In this document: piece after piece, positions 26,167-36,112 of the stretch
Layout: each line of letters opens with the position of its first letter
How positions within the stretch are numbered: the stretch's first letter is position 1
Assembly: GCA_965229645.1 (NCBI GenBank)
Contig: OZ245893.1
Span: 1,054,001 to 1,118,000, forward strand
Length of the DNA: 64,000 bases
Direction of reading: 5' to 3'
Source: CAXQZM01 sp965229645
GTDB taxonomy: Bacteria > Pseudomonadota > Alphaproteobacteria > UBA7985
Program-made: the position numbers and the translations under genes
Notes under the pieces: generated by a model
What the model saw: the letters and a program-made list of their open reading frames with translations, nothing else
Databases searched by the model: none
Told to the model about the DNA's origin: nothing

Positions 26167-27446
26167 CGCCGCCGCTTTGGTCCAGTGCCGACCTCCGCGC
26201 GGCTTTGCGCCCCCAGCACGCAGATCCCTTCGCCGCAACGGGGGTATCGATCGATACGCGCACCCTCCAGCGCGGGGATCTGTTTGTGGCTTTGCACGGC
26301 CCCAACTTTGACGGCCATGACTTTGTCGATCAAGCCATGGCGGCAGGGGCGGCAGGGGTCGTGTCCGCACGGGCGCTTGCCGTTCCCCATATCCGCGTTG
26401 ACGACCCCTTTGAGGCCTTGCAAGCCCTAGCGCGGGCCGCGCGCGCGCGCTTCAACGGCGACCTTATCGCCATCACAGGGTCGGTTGGCAAAACCTCCAC
26501 CAAAGAACTGACCGCCGCAGCTTTTGGGGCCTTTTGCCGAGTCCATGCGACGCCTGGCAATCTCAACAACCAATTTGGCGTGCCTTTGACCCTCGCGAAC
26601 ATGTCCCAAGATACGCAAGTGGCCGTCGTCGAAATGGGCATGAACCACTTTGGCGAAATCGCCGATTTGAGTCGCCTCGCCCGCCCGACCAAGGCCCTCA
26701 TTACGGCGATTGACTGGGTGCATTCGGAAAACTTAGACGGCACCTTGGCGGGGGTCGCGCGGGCCAAGGCGGAAATTTGCCAGGGCCTTAGAGGCACCCT
26801 GATCGCGCCCACGCCCCTTCGGAAGGTGTTGGCGCCGCACCTCGGGCGCGCAGACTGCCTTTGGGTTTCGGCGCCATACCAAGGCACGCTGCAGCTGGAT
26901 CGCCCCGAACAGCGCTGGAACGCTGCCCTCGCCCTCGCCACCGTCCCGCCCGCGCACCAGCACGCGGCGGCATTGGCCATGGCCAGCCTCCCCCCCCTGC
27001 CTGGCCGCGGGCGGCTGGAACGCGTGCGCATTGACGGCCAAACGGTCTTGTTGGTCGATGATGCCTACAATGCCGCCCCCGCCTCCATGCGGGCGGCCCT
27101 CCATGACTTGAGCCTCTATCGCGGTGGCCGTAAAATTGCCGTTGTCGGCGACATGGCCGAATTGGCCCAGGCCGCCAAGCACCATCGCGACCTGGGGCAC
27201 CTCATGGGCCGCCTTACCCTCGACTTTGTCTTGGCTGTCGGGCGATTCCAGCGCGATATTCTTGGCGCCTTGCCCCCGACCCTCCCCGCCCTTGGCCTGG
27301 CAACCCCGCAAGAGGCGTTCGCCGCCTTACGCGCACGACTCCAGGATCAAGACAAGGTCCTCATCAAAGCGTCCCACTCCACGGGCCTTGGGCGCCTTGC
27401 CCAAGATCTGCGCCGTGCGGGACAACCCGACAACCCGCACCCTTAA
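26163..27446 (+). CDS. murF: UDP-MurNAc-tripeptide:D-Ala-D-Ala ligase MurF
   Basis: Adds the D-Ala-D-Ala dipeptide. The 427-residue protein shows the N-terminal 'GVSIDTRTLQRGDLFVALHGPNFDGHDF', P-loop ITGSVGKTSTKE, 'PGNLNNQFGVPLTLA', 'VVEMGMNHFGEI' and the C-terminal 'VLLVDDAYNAAPASMRAAL'. The start is GTG 26163, overlapping the murE stop. A much longer open frame upstream in the same phase is only a shadow of murE. Confidence 0.95.
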   Translation: MTPPLWSSADLRAALRPQHADPFAATGVSIDTRTLQRGDLFVALHGPNFDGHDFVDQAMAAGAAGVVSARALAVPHIRVDDPFEALQALARAARARFNGDLIAITGSVGKTSTKELTAAAFGAFCRVHATPGNLNNQFGVPLTLANMSQDTQVAVVEMGMNHFGEIADLSRLARPTKALITAIDWVHSENLDGTLAGVARAKAEICQGLRGTLIAPTPLRKVLAPHLGRADCLWVSAPYQGTLQLDRPEQRWNAALALATVPPAHQHAAALAMASLPPLPGRGRLERVRIDGQTVLLVDDAYNAAPASMRAALHDLSLYRGGRKIAVVGDMAELAQAAKHHRDLGHLMGRLTLDFVLAVGRFQRDILGALPPTLPALGLATPQEAFAALRARLQDQDKVLIKASHSTGLGRLAQDLRRAGQPDNPHP

Positions 27447-27455
27447 GGACCTGCC

Positions 27456-28565
27456 ATGTTGCCCCTGCTCTTCTCTGACTTTGACGGCGTCTTTCGCTTG
27501 CTCGATTCCCTAACCTTTCGTGCGGGCGCTGCCTTGATGACCGCCTTGCTGATCTGCCTGGCCATTGGTCAGCCGCTCATCAACTGGTTGAAGGGGCATT
27601 TGAACGCCGACCAACCGATCCGCGACGATGGTCCAGAGACCCACTTTGTCAAGCTGGGCACCCCAACCATGGGCGGGGCCATGATCTTAATTGGTATTTT
27701 CGGCGCTAGTTTGCTGTGGGCCGATCTGCGCGAGCCTTTGCTTTGGATCGCCCTCGCCGTGATCGGGGGCTTTGGCCTCATCGGGTTTGCTGACGATTGG
27801 CAAAAGGTCAGGAGTCAAAACAGCCGCGGCCTCTCGGGGCGGGTACGGTTGGCGGCGGAGGCCGTGGTCGCCATCGGCGCCGCGACCCTCTTCGTCCAAT
27901 ACGCCGACGCCGATCCCGTATTTTTGAATACGCTCTACATTCCGTTTTTTGAGTACCACACGCCCAGCGACCCGAGCTGGAACCCCATCAAAATTGGTTT
28001 TGCCGCCTTCCTTGTCCTCGCCGTCCTGGTCATTGTCGGCGCGTCCAACGCCGTGAACATTACCGATGGTCTCGACGGCCTCGCCATCGTCCCCGTTATG
28101 ATCACCGCCGCCAGCTTCGCCCTGATCGCCTATTTGGTCGGCAGTCCCCACTATGCGCGCGAATTGGCCTTGCCTGAGATTGACCGGGCGCGGGAACTGG
28201 CGCTCATTTGCGCGACCATGGTCGGCGCCGGCCTCGGGTTTTTGTGGTTCAACGCCCCGCCTGCGAAGGTCTTTATGGGCGATACGGGTTCGCTTGCTAT
28301 CGGCGCGGGTCTTGGAATCATTGCGCTTATGACACGCCATGAAATCGTGCTGGGCATCATTGGCGGCCTGTTTGTGCTAGAGGCCCTGTCGGTCTTCATC
28401 CAAGTTGGGTCGTTCAAATTGACGGGGCAGCGCGTGTTCAAAATGGCGCCAGTTCACCATCATTTTGAAAAGGTGGGCTGGGCCGAATCCACCATCGTTG
28501 TGCGGTTTTGGATCATCTCCGTGGTTTTGGCCCTGATCGGGCTTTCGTCCCTCAAGTTGCAGTAA
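27456..28565 (+). CDS. mraY: Phospho-MurNAc-pentapeptide transferase MraY
   Basis: An integral membrane enzyme that makes lipid I. The 369-residue sequence has about ten transmembrane helices and the family motifs 'HFVKLGTPTMGG', 'GFADDWQK', 'ASNAVNITDGLDGLA', 'FMGDTGSLAIG' and 'MAPVHHHFEKVGWAES' with the HHH cluster. It starts at ATG 27456, nine bases after murF, with a preceding AAGGA. Confidence 0.97.
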   Translation: MLPLLFSDFDGVFRLLDSLTFRAGAALMTALLICLAIGQPLINWLKGHLNADQPIRDDGPETHFVKLGTPTMGGAMILIGIFGASLLWADLREPLLWIALAVIGGFGLIGFADDWQKVRSQNSRGLSGRVRLAAEAVVAIGAATLFVQYADADPVFLNTLYIPFFEYHTPSDPSWNPIKIGFAAFLVLAVLVIVGASNAVNITDGLDGLAIVPVMITAASFALIAYLVGSPHYARELALPEIDRARELALICATMVGAGLGFLWFNAPPAKVFMGDTGSLAIGAGLGIIALMTRHEIVLGIIGGLFVLEALSVFIQVGSFKLTGQRVFKMAPVHHHFEKVGWAESTIVVRFWIISVVLALIGLSSLKLQ

Positions 28566-28571
28566 GACCCC

Positions 28572-29837
28572 ATGATCGACCTCAGCCGCTTTGCTGGAGA
28601 CTCCTTTTATGTTGTCGGCCTGGGCACCTCAGGGCGCAGCTGCGCGCATGCGCTCGCGGCAGCGGGGGCCAAAGTCTTTGCCTGGGACGATCACAAGATC
28701 GACGATCTTGACGGGGCGCACCTGACCCTGTGCGCACCCGTGGACGTTCCTTACGAGGATCTTTCTGCCCTCGTCCTCTCCCCTGGGGTCGCCCTGTCGC
28801 ATCCAAGTGTTGCCCGTGCCAAGGCGGCAGGGGTGACGGTGATCAGCGATGTGGAGCTTGCTTTTCGCGCGGGACTACGCGCGCCAGCCCTGGGCATTAC
28901 GGGGACCAACGGCAAATCCACCGTGACCGCGATGACGGCGCATGCGCTGGAAACGTTGGGCAAGTCCGTTGGCGTTGGCGGCAACTTCGGGCCCCCGACA
29001 CTGCACATGCATGATCCAGGCCCTGCAGGCTTTATCGTGCTGGAGCTCAGTTCGTATCAACTCGACCTGTCGCCTGGCTACCCCTTGGCGGCAGCGTGCG
29101 TTTTGAACCTCGGCATCGACCACTTGGACCGCCACGGCACCATGGCGGCTTACGCCGCTGCCAAGGCCCGCATTTTTCGGTCCGCGCGCCAGGGGTTCAT
29201 CTTAGGCACCGATCCTTGGTGCCAAGCCCTCGCCCAGGAAACCGGCGCCCCCTTAATCCCACCTTCTGCCTGGCCCACGATCAATCAAGACCAGACGATC
29301 ACGGGGCCGCATCAGCGGCAGAACTTTGCCGCCGTCGTGGCGCTGTTGGGCGCGCAAGGGTTCGCGGCGAAGGACGTCTTAGCCGCTCTCCATAGCTTTC
29401 CAGGTTTGGCCCATCGCCAAGAATTTCTGGGACAAACGCCAAAATGGACCTTTATCAACGACAGCAAGGCCACCAATGCGGGCAGCGCTGCTGTGGCGCT
29501 CAAGGCCCACGAGCGCATTCATTGGCTCGCTGGGGGGCAGGGCAAAAATGGCGGGCTCGCCGACCTCGCCCCCGCCCTCGCCCACGTGGTCAAGGCCTAT
29601 GTGTACGGCGAGAACGCGCCAGCCCTGGGGCAACTGTGCCAGTCCCAGGGCGTGCCCTTTGCCCAGTTTGCGACCCTCGACGCGGCGACCCACGCGGCGC
29701 TGCGCGATCCAACGGGCGGGACGCTGCTGCTCTCCCCCGCCGCAGCCTCCTGGGATCAGTACCCCAATTTTATGGCGCGGGGCGATCACTTCCGCGACTT
29801 AGTCAAGCCCCATCTGACCGACGGCCCGCGCGCATGA
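28572..29837 (+). CDS. murD: UDP-MurNAc-L-Ala:D-Glu ligase MurD
   Basis: Adds D-glutamate to UDP-MurNAc-L-Ala. The 421-residue protein has an N-terminal Rossmann segment ('VVGLGTSGRSCAHALAAAGA'), the P-loop ITGTNGKSTVTAM, 'VLELSSYQLDL', 'LNLGIDHLDRHGTM' and 'FINDSKATNAGSAAVAL' with the SKATN motif typical of MurD. It is separated from mraY by 6 bases and overlaps ftsW by 4 (ATGA). Confidence 0.96.
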   Translation: MIDLSRFAGDSFYVVGLGTSGRSCAHALAAAGAKVFAWDDHKIDDLDGAHLTLCAPVDVPYEDLSALVLSPGVALSHPSVARAKAAGVTVISDVELAFRAGLRAPALGITGTNGKSTVTAMTAHALETLGKSVGVGGNFGPPTLHMHDPGPAGFIVLELSSYQLDLSPGYPLAAACVLNLGIDHLDRHGTMAAYAAAKARIFRSARQGFILGTDPWCQALAQETGAPLIPPSAWPTINQDQTITGPHQRQNFAAVVALLGAQGFAAKDVLAALHSFPGLAHRQEFLGQTPKWTFINDSKATNAGSAAVALKAHERIHWLAGGQGKNGGLADLAPALAHVVKAYVYGENAPALGQLCQSQGVPFAQFATLDAATHAALRDPTGGTLLLSPAAASWDQYPNFMARGDHFRDLVKPHLTDGPRA

Positions 29838-30967
29838 GCTTTATTCCCAGAAACGACCGCTCGGTCTTTGGGCGTTGGTGGCACGAGGTCGATCATACCC
29901 TGATCCAGCTCATGCTGGTTTTCATCGTCTTCGGCTGGATCATCATGTTCACTGGGTCGGTCCATGAGGCACAGCAAAGCGACTTCCTGGTACTCAAGTT
30001 TTCCGCGCGCAAGGCGGCCTTCGCCCTCACGGGGATCGGGCTCATGTTTGGGGCCAGCTTCATCCCCCCCACCCTCCTGCCGCGCCTTGTCTGGGTCGGC
30101 TACGTCTTAGCCTTGGGGCTGCTCGCCAGCTTGCTCGTCCTCGGCCTGGAACAAGATGGCGGGACGCGTTGGCTGCACATACCTGGCCTGCCATTTTATC
30201 CGCAACCAACAGAATTCGCCAAGCCGTTTTTGGTCCTCGCCCTCGCCCTGTGCTTCGCGCGCGCACGCACCTGGGGCTTCGCGCGCGCCTGGGCGGCGGC
30301 CACGGCGGTCTTTGCCTGCGTTGCCGTTCTAATCTACATTCAGCGCGATGTTTCCCAGACCGCTTTTGTCACCCTGATCTTCTTGGTCATGGCATTCATG
30401 GCGGGCGTGTCTTGGCCGTGGATACTGACACTGACGGGGATCGGGGCTACCGCAGGCATGGCCGCCTACCATAGCGTTGGCCACTTCCGCGACCGCGTCG
30501 ATAATTTTTGGGCGCGCCTTTGGGGCCATGACGGGGATCGGTACGATCAGCTCGATATGGTCGAAGCGGCCTTTCGCAACGGCGGGTTGCAGGGGCTCGG
30601 CCTGGGCGAAGGCGACTTAAAGACCAAAATTCCTGCAGGGGTCAACGACATGACGCTCGCCATCATCGGCGAAGAACTGGGCATGATCGGGGTGCTGGCG
30701 GTCTTCGCCCTGATCTTGGTTTTGTGGGCCCGCACGCAGCGCCGCGTCGCCAATATGACGGAGGATTTCCCGCGCCTGGCGGCAACGGGGCTTGCCTTCC
30801 TGCTGGTGGGGCAGGCGCTGATTCATATCTTTTACACCTTGGGTTTGCTGCCCCCGACTGGCATTACCTTGCCGTTTTTCTCCGATGGCGGGTCGTCTCT
30901 GATCGCCTCGGCCTTGACCGTCGGCCTCTTGCTCTCCTTAACGCGGCAGCGGGGGCCCAGGCGATGA
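29834..30967 (+). CDS. ftsW: Lipid II polymerase FtsW
   Basis: The SEDS-family glycosyltransferase that polymerises septal peptidoglycan with FtsI. The 377-residue protein is polytopic, with the SEDS motifs 'GGTRWLHIPGLPFYPQPTEFAKPFLVLALA', 'VNDMTLAIIGEELGMIG' and a C-terminal 'LPPTGITLPFFSDGGSSLIAS'. ATG 29834 overlaps the murD stop. The reading frame is open far upstream inside murD but lacks family similarity there. Confidence 0.95.
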   Translation: MSFIPRNDRSVFGRWWHEVDHTLIQLMLVFIVFGWIIMFTGSVHEAQQSDFLVLKFSARKAAFALTGIGLMFGASFIPPTLLPRLVWVGYVLALGLLASLLVLGLEQDGGTRWLHIPGLPFYPQPTEFAKPFLVLALALCFARARTWGFARAWAAATAVFACVAVLIYIQRDVSQTAFVTLIFLVMAFMAGVSWPWILTLTGIGATAGMAAYHSVGHFRDRVDNFWARLWGHDGDRYDQLDMVEAAFRNGGLQGLGLGEGDLKTKIPAGVNDMTLAIIGEELGMIGVLAVFALILVLWARTQRRVANMTEDFPRLAATGLAFLLVGQALIHIFYTLGLLPPTGITLPFFSDGGSSLIASALTVGLLLSLTRQRGPRR

Positions 30968-32046
30968 TCAAAGTCTGTTTGGCCGCAGGCGGCAGCGGCG
31001 GGCACATGTTCCCCGCCGCAGCCTTGGCGAGCGAACTGCGGACCCGCGAGGTCGAGGTCAGCCTGCTGACCGACCGTCGCGGACAGGCCTACGCAAACGC
31101 CTTTGAAAATGTGGATCGGCACCAAATCCCCGCCGCGCCCCTCGTGGGCAAGGGACTGGGGCAAAAGCTCCGTGCCGTCTGGGTGCTGCTGCGCGGGATC
31201 GGCGCCGCGCGCCAGCGGCTGCGCGCCCTCCGCCCTCAGGTACTGGTGGGGTTTGGCGGCTACGTGTCGCCGCCACCCGTCATCGCCGCCTGGTCTTTGG
31301 GCATTCCCGTTGTGTTGCACGAACAAAACGCGATCATGGGCCTCGCCAATCGCTTGGCGAGCCGGTTTGCGCGCAAAATTGCCCTCTCCTTCGCCGACAC
31401 CAAAGCCCAATCCCGCCCAGACCGCGCGCAGGTTACGGGAAATCCCGTTCGCAACGATTTTAAGGACCTGGGGCCCCTTGTCGAACCCACGGATCAGGTG
31501 CAAATCACCGTGTTTGGAGGCTCCCAAGGCGCGCATCTTATGGCCAAGCTGGTGCCCGCGGCGATCTTGTCTTTGGACGATCACCAGCGCAGTCGCATCG
31601 CGCTCACCCTGCAGCTGCGCCCCGAAGACCAAGCAGCGGCGCGCGAGCGCTTAGAAAATTGCGGCTTGGCGCGTCTTGAGATCCAGACCTTCCTCGACCC
31701 CATGGCCGCCCATATGGCGCGCGCGCACCTGCTGATTTGCCGCGCGGGCGCGACCACGGTCGCCGAGGTTGCGCTCGCGGGCCGCCCCGCCCTGTTCATC
31801 CCCCTGGCACTACACCGCGATGCCCAACAGGCGCGCAACGCTGAGCCTCTGGTCGCGGCGGGGGCCGCGCGCCTAGTCCTGGAATCGGCGGCCAGCGCTG
31901 CAAGCCTGGCCGACGAAATTACGACCCTGATCGAAACCCCGCATTTGCTCCCCCGTATGGCCCAAGCGGCCGCTGAAACCGCCCGCCCCCACGCGGCGCG
32001 CGATCTGGCCGATTTGGCGCTTTCTCTGGTTCGAGGTCCCTCATGA
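30964..32046 (+). CDS. murG: UDP-GlcNAc transferase MurG
   Basis: Converts lipid I to lipid II at the inner face of the membrane. The 360-residue GT-B enzyme shows 'AAGGSGGHMFPAAALA' at the N-terminus, 'VGFGGYVSPPPVIAA', 'VLHEQNAIMGLANR', 'VTGNPVR', 'VFGGSQGAHLM' and the donor-site 'LLICRAGATTVAEVALAGRPALFIPL'. The start ATG 30964 overlaps the ftsW stop and the end overlaps murC. Confidence 0.96.
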   Translation: MIKVCLAAGGSGGHMFPAAALASELRTREVEVSLLTDRRGQAYANAFENVDRHQIPAAPLVGKGLGQKLRAVWVLLRGIGAARQRLRALRPQVLVGFGGYVSPPPVIAAWSLGIPVVLHEQNAIMGLANRLASRFARKIALSFADTKAQSRPDRAQVTGNPVRNDFKDLGPLVEPTDQVQITVFGGSQGAHLMAKLVPAAILSLDDHQRSRIALTLQLRPEDQAAARERLENCGLARLEIQTFLDPMAAHMARAHLLICRAGATTVAEVALAGRPALFIPLALHRDAQQARNAEPLVAAGAARLVLESAASAASLADEITTLIETPHLLPRMAQAAAETARPHAARDLADLALSLVRGPS

Positions 32047-33470
32047 ACTCCATGCCCATCCCCACCATCCCCTTAGACTTTGGCCTAATCCACTTTGTGG
32101 GCATTGGGGGCATCGGCATGTCGGGCATCGCCGAGGTGCTCCATAACCAGGGGTACGACGTCACAGGCTCTGACCAGCGCGACAGCCCCAACGTGCAGCG
32201 CCTGAGACGGCTGGGCATCGAGGTCCGCATTGGCCACAAGCCCGCGCACGTGGCAGATGTGGGAGTCGTCGTCGTCTCCTCCGCCGTCGACCCGCAGAAC
32301 CCAGAGGTGCAGGCGGCGCGCGCGGCGCAGATCCCCATCGTGCGCCGCGCCGATATGCTGGCCGAGCTGATGCGCCTCAAGTCGTCCATCGCCGTCGGGG
32401 GAACCCATGGCAAAACCACCACCACGAGCCTGATCGCCCATATGTTGGTCGCAGGGGGCGCCGACCCCACGGTGGTGAACGGCGGCATTCTCGAGGCCTA
32501 CGGCAGCAACGCCGTCTTGGGCGGGGGCACCTGGCTGGTCGCCGAAGCCGATGAGTCCGACGGCACCTTTACCCGCCTGCCCTCGACCATCGGGGTCGTC
32601 ACCAATATGGACCCCGAACATATGGATCACTACGGCACGGTTGAGCGCTTGCAGGAGGCTTTTGATACTTTCATCTCCAACGTGCCCTTTTACGGATTTG
32701 GCTTGCTGTGCATCGACCATCCAGCGGTTCAGGCGCTCAAGGCCCGCGTGTTCGATCGTCGCATCGTCACCTACGGGCTCAGCCCCCAGGCCGACGTTCG
32801 GGCGCGTAACTTGCGGCCCAATGAGCGCGGCGTGCAGTTTGACCTCGTGTTGCAAGACGCCCGTCAAACGCCCCCTGAATCTCATCGCGATTTTTTCCTG
32901 CCCATGTGGGGGGAGCATAATGTGCAAAACGCGCTCGCGGCGTTGGCGATTGGCATCGAATTGGGCTTTGATACGCAAACCCTAAGGCGCGGTCTTGCCG
33001 AGTTTAAGGGCGTCAAGCGCCGGTTCAGCCACGTCGGTACCTGGAACCAAGTCACCATTATCGACGACTACGGTCACCACCCCGTGGAAATTGAGGCGGT
33101 GCTGACCGCCGCTAGGTCGATTGAGCGCCCTGGCAAACTGATCGCCCTCATGCAGCCGCACCGCTACTCGCGTCTTCGGGATCTGTTTGAGGACTTCTGC
33201 ACCTGCTTCAACCAAGCCGACCATGTGATTATCGCCGACGTGTTCGCAGCGGGCGAAGTCCCCATCGACGGCGTCGATAAGAACGCCCTAGTCGAAGGGT
33301 TGGCGCGCAACGGCCATCGGTCGGTCGAGGCCTTGAGTGAGGCGGGGGCTCTTGCGACCCTCATCCGACAACGCGCACAGCCAGGCGATATGCTGATTTG
33401 TCTGGGCGCGGGGTCGATCTCCACTTGGGCCAATGCCTTGCAAGCCGACCTAGAGGCCCTGGATGCTTGA
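32043..33470 (+). CDS. murC: UDP-MurNAc:L-alanine ligase MurC
   Basis: Adds the first stem residue, L-Ala. The 475-residue protein begins 'IHFVGIGGIGMSGIAEVLHNQGYDVTGSD', has the P-loop GGTHGKTTTTSL, 'VAEADESDGTF', 'NMDPEHMDHYGT' and 'IDDYGHHPVEI', all MurC hallmarks. It overlaps murG by 4 bases and murB by 8. Confidence 0.97.
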   Translation: MNSMPIPTIPLDFGLIHFVGIGGIGMSGIAEVLHNQGYDVTGSDQRDSPNVQRLRRLGIEVRIGHKPAHVADVGVVVVSSAVDPQNPEVQAARAAQIPIVRRADMLAELMRLKSSIAVGGTHGKTTTTSLIAHMLVAGGADPTVVNGGILEAYGSNAVLGGGTWLVAEADESDGTFTRLPSTIGVVTNMDPEHMDHYGTVERLQEAFDTFISNVPFYGFGLLCIDHPAVQALKARVFDRRIVTYGLSPQADVRARNLRPNERGVQFDLVLQDARQTPPESHRDFFLPMWGEHNVQNALAALAIGIELGFDTQTLRRGLAEFKGVKRRFSHVGTWNQVTIIDDYGHHPVEIEAVLTAARSIERPGKLIALMQPHRYSRLRDLFEDFCTCFNQADHVIIADVFAAGEVPIDGVDKNALVEGLARNGHRSVEALSEAGALATLIRQRAQPGDMLICLGAGSISTWANALQADLEALDA

Positions 33471-34389
33471 CCCCAACGACCTACCGCCCGTTCGGGGCAC
33501 CTTGAGTTTCAATCGGCCGCTTGCGGCGCACACCTGGATGCGCGTGGGCGGCGCTGCGGGGGCCTTGTTCCGGCCCGCAGATCTGGACGATCTGGCGCAA
33601 TTTCTGCGGCAAAAGCCCGCCACCATCCCGCACCTGGTGATCGGGGCGGCGTCGAACCTGATCGTTCGGGACGGCGGCTTGCCCGACACGGTCGTGATCA
33701 AACTCGGCAAGGGCTTTCGTGACTTGACGACGCAGGGGCTGAGATTGCGCGCAGGTGCCGCCCAACTCGACCTGCATGTCGCCAAATTTGCTGCTAAGGC
33801 GGGCCTGGGCGGCCTCTCCTTTTTGGCAGGCGTCCCAGGAACCATCGGCGGCGCGGTCCGCATGAACGCTGGGGCCAAAACCACCGCCGCCAACGCCCAT
33901 ATCGCGGGCGGGGAAACCGCAGATCGCCTGATCAGCGCCCGCGTTCTGGACCCCCAAGGCCAAATCCACAGCTTGAGCCCGCACGACCTAGGGATGAGCT
34001 ATCGACAAAGCACCCTGCCGCCAGATTGGATCGTCATCGACGCGGAGTTTCAGGGTGTCCGCGCGGACCCAGCGGCCTTGGACGCTGAAATCGCTGCGGT
34101 CCTTGCCTATCGCGCCGCCCATCAGCCAACCAAGGCGCGAACCTGCGGCTCCACCTTCAAAAACCCAGGCCAGGCCACGGCCTGGAAACTGATCGAGGCG
34201 GCGGGGGGGCGGGGCCTGCGCAAAGGCGACGCGGCGATCAGCGATTTTCACTGCAACTTTTTGCTGAACCTTGGGGCGGCAACGGCAGCAGACCTGGAAG
34301 ATCTGGGCGAGGACATCCGCGCCCGAGTCAAGGCCCATTCGGGCCTAAGCCTGGAATGGGAAGTCAAGCGGGTTGGGGTACGGGGATGA
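33463..34389 (+). CDS. murB: UDP-N-acetylenolpyruvoylglucosamine reductase MurB
   Basis: FAD-dependent enzyme making UDP-MurNAc. The 308-residue protein has 'AHTWMRVGGAAGALFRPADLDDL', 'IGAASNLIVRDGG', 'GVPGTIGGAVRMNAGA', the 'YRQST' loop and 'TCGSTFKNP' with the serine that protonates the enol; the Tyr-loop arrangement indicates type I/IIb length. The start ATG 33463 lies inside the murC end. Confidence 0.95.
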   Translation: MLDPNDLPPVRGTLSFNRPLAAHTWMRVGGAAGALFRPADLDDLAQFLRQKPATIPHLVIGAASNLIVRDGGLPDTVVIKLGKGFRDLTTQGLRLRAGAAQLDLHVAKFAAKAGLGGLSFLAGVPGTIGGAVRMNAGAKTTAANAHIAGGETADRLISARVLDPQGQIHSLSPHDLGMSYRQSTLPPDWIVIDAEFQGVRADPAALDAEIAAVLAYRAAHQPTKARTCGSTFKNPGQATAWKLIEAAGGRGLRKGDAAISDFHCNFLLNLGAATAADLEDLGEDIRARVKAHSGLSLEWEVKRVGVRG

Positions 34390-35300
34390 GCCAACATGTC
34401 GTGGTCTTGATGGGCGGGGAAACCCCCGAACGGCCTGTATCTTTGCAAAGCGGCGCTGCCTGTCAACGCGGGCTTGAGGCCGCGGGGTACCAGGTGAGTA
34501 CGCTGGATCCTTCGGGCGCGGCCCAACTTTGGATCGACAAGCTCCTCGCCCTAGGCCCCGACGTGGTCTTCAATGCCTTGCACGGCCCCTTCGGCGAGGA
34601 CGGCAAAATTCAAGGCGTGCTGGAGGCTTTGCGGCTGCCCTATACGCATTCGGGCACGCTGGCGTCCGCCCTTGCCATGGACAAGTTGCTCTCCAAAGCC
34701 ATTTTCGCCAAGGCAGGCTTGACCGTCGCGGCGGATCGGGCCGTGGGGCTCGCGGACGTGCGGGCAGGCGACCCCCTGCCCCGCCCTTACGTGCTAAAGC
34801 CCGTCGCGGAAGGCAGTTCCATCGGCGTCGTGATCGTGCACCCAGGCGACCAGGTGGATTTGCGCCCCTTGGCGGCCTACGACAGGTTGATGGCCGAACA
34901 GTTCATCCCAGGGCGTGAATTGACCGTCAGCTGCTTTCACGGTCGGGCGGGCGTCGTGACCGAGCTCGCGCCCCACGACGGATTTTACGACTACGAGGCC
35001 AAATATACCGACGGCAAAACCACCCACATCCTGCCCGCCGCGATTCCCGAAGAACTGCGCCAGCAATGCTTGCGCGATGCGGAAACCGCCTACGCCGCCT
35101 TGGGGTGTCGCGGGGTGGCGCGGGCGGATTTTCGCTTCGATCCCGCAGCACCGCAGGGGCAACAACTGGTCATTTTGGAGGTCAATACGCAGCCAGGGAT
35201 GACCGACCTATCGCTGGTTCCCGAGCAGGCGGCGTACCTTGGTCAGAGTTTTCCTGACCTGCTGCGCCTTATGGTCGAGGATGCGTCGTGCGATCGCTGA
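34386..35300 (+). CDS. ddl: D-alanine--D-alanine ligase
   Basis: ATP-grasp ligase, 304 residues, with 'VVVLMGGETPERPVSLQSG' (the SGE/ER-type N-terminal loop), 'NALHGPFGEDGKIQG', 'YVLKPVAEGSSIGV', 'GFYDYEAKYTDGKTTH' and the metal-binding 'VNTQPGMTDLSLVPEQA'. ATG 34386 overlaps the murB stop (ATGA). Its 3' end overlaps ftsQ by 13 bases. Confidence 0.96.
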   Translation: MSQHVVVLMGGETPERPVSLQSGAACQRGLEAAGYQVSTLDPSGAAQLWIDKLLALGPDVVFNALHGPFGEDGKIQGVLEALRLPYTHSGTLASALAMDKLLSKAIFAKAGLTVAADRAVGLADVRAGDPLPRPYVLKPVAEGSSIGVVIVHPGDQVDLRPLAAYDRLMAEQFIPGRELTVSCFHGRAGVVTELAPHDGFYDYEAKYTDGKTTHILPAAIPEELRQQCLRDAETAYAALGCRGVARADFRFDPAAPQGQQLVILEVNTQPGMTDLSLVPEQAAYLGQSFPDLLRLMVEDASCDR

Positions 35301-36112
35301 GACCCGCCTTCGAAGATCCAGCGCAGGATCAAGAGGCGCCCAATGCCAGGATCCGCCGCCTGGCCCGGCGCTGGACCAGCCATCGACTAAGGCTCCGGGC
35401 CCTGGCCCTAGTCTTAGCACTCGCAGGTCTGGTCGGCGCAGGCCTCGGGGTCTATTCCACGGGGCGCCTGGACGTGTGGCAGATCAGGACGGGCCTATGG
35501 GTCACCGACCGCCTCGCCGCGCGCGGTTTCGCCCTGCCCAACTTAGAGGTCTATGGCATGGGCTTCACAACCCACGATCAGATCCGTGACGCCGTTCGCG
35601 GCTATGATTTGGAGGCCCTGAACCGCCTGAACCCGCAGGACATCCGCGCGCGCCTGGAAACCTTGCCTTGGGTGAAAGCCGCCACCGTTCAGCGCACGTG
35701 GCCCGACAGCCTGAGCATCTGGTTGACCGAAAAGCGTCCCATGGCCATCTTGCACGCGGGCGGGCAAGCCCATGTCTTGGGCCGCGATGGCGTGCGCATC
35801 GCCGCCGCCACTGCCGAAATGATGCAATCCTTACCCAACATCTCGGGCGACGGCGCCGCAGACTTCGCCCCAGACCTGTTCCAGGCCTTGACCGAATTTT
35901 CAGAAATTCATGCCACCTTTGTCGGAGCGCGGCGTCTGTCCAATCGCCGCTGGGACCTGTATCTCGCCCCAGGGGTGGAGGTCCGCCTGCCAGCGGGTGA
36001 CACGCGGGACGGGCTGCAGCGTTTGCAGACGCTGATCGACAGCGACGATATCTTGAGCAAAGACATCAAAACCCTAGACCTGCGCGGCCGGCGCGCGATC
36101 ATAGCCCGGTAA
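35288..36112 (+). CDS. ftsQ: Cell division protein FtsQ
   Basis: A 274-residue bitopic divisome protein: a basic cytoplasmic N-terminus, one transmembrane helix (LALVLALAGLVGAGLGVYSTG, about residues 40-60), a POTRA-like domain ('LEVYGMGFTTHDQIRDAV') and the FtsQ beta domain ('LPWVKAATVQRTWPDSLSIWLTEKRPMAI'). The start is GTG 35288. A 237-base non-coding gap follows before ftsA. Confidence 0.93.
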   Translation: MRSLRPAFEDPAQDQEAPNARIRRLARRWTSHRLRLRALALVLALAGLVGAGLGVYSTGRLDVWQIRTGLWVTDRLAARGFALPNLEVYGMGFTTHDQIRDAVRGYDLEALNRLNPQDIRARLETLPWVKAATVQRTWPDSLSIWLTEKRPMAILHAGGQAHVLGRDGVRIAAATAEMMQSLPNISGDGAADFAPDLFQALTEFSEIHATFVGARRLSNRRWDLYLAPGVEVRLPAGDTRDGLQRLQTLIDSDDILSKDIKTLDLRGRRAIIAR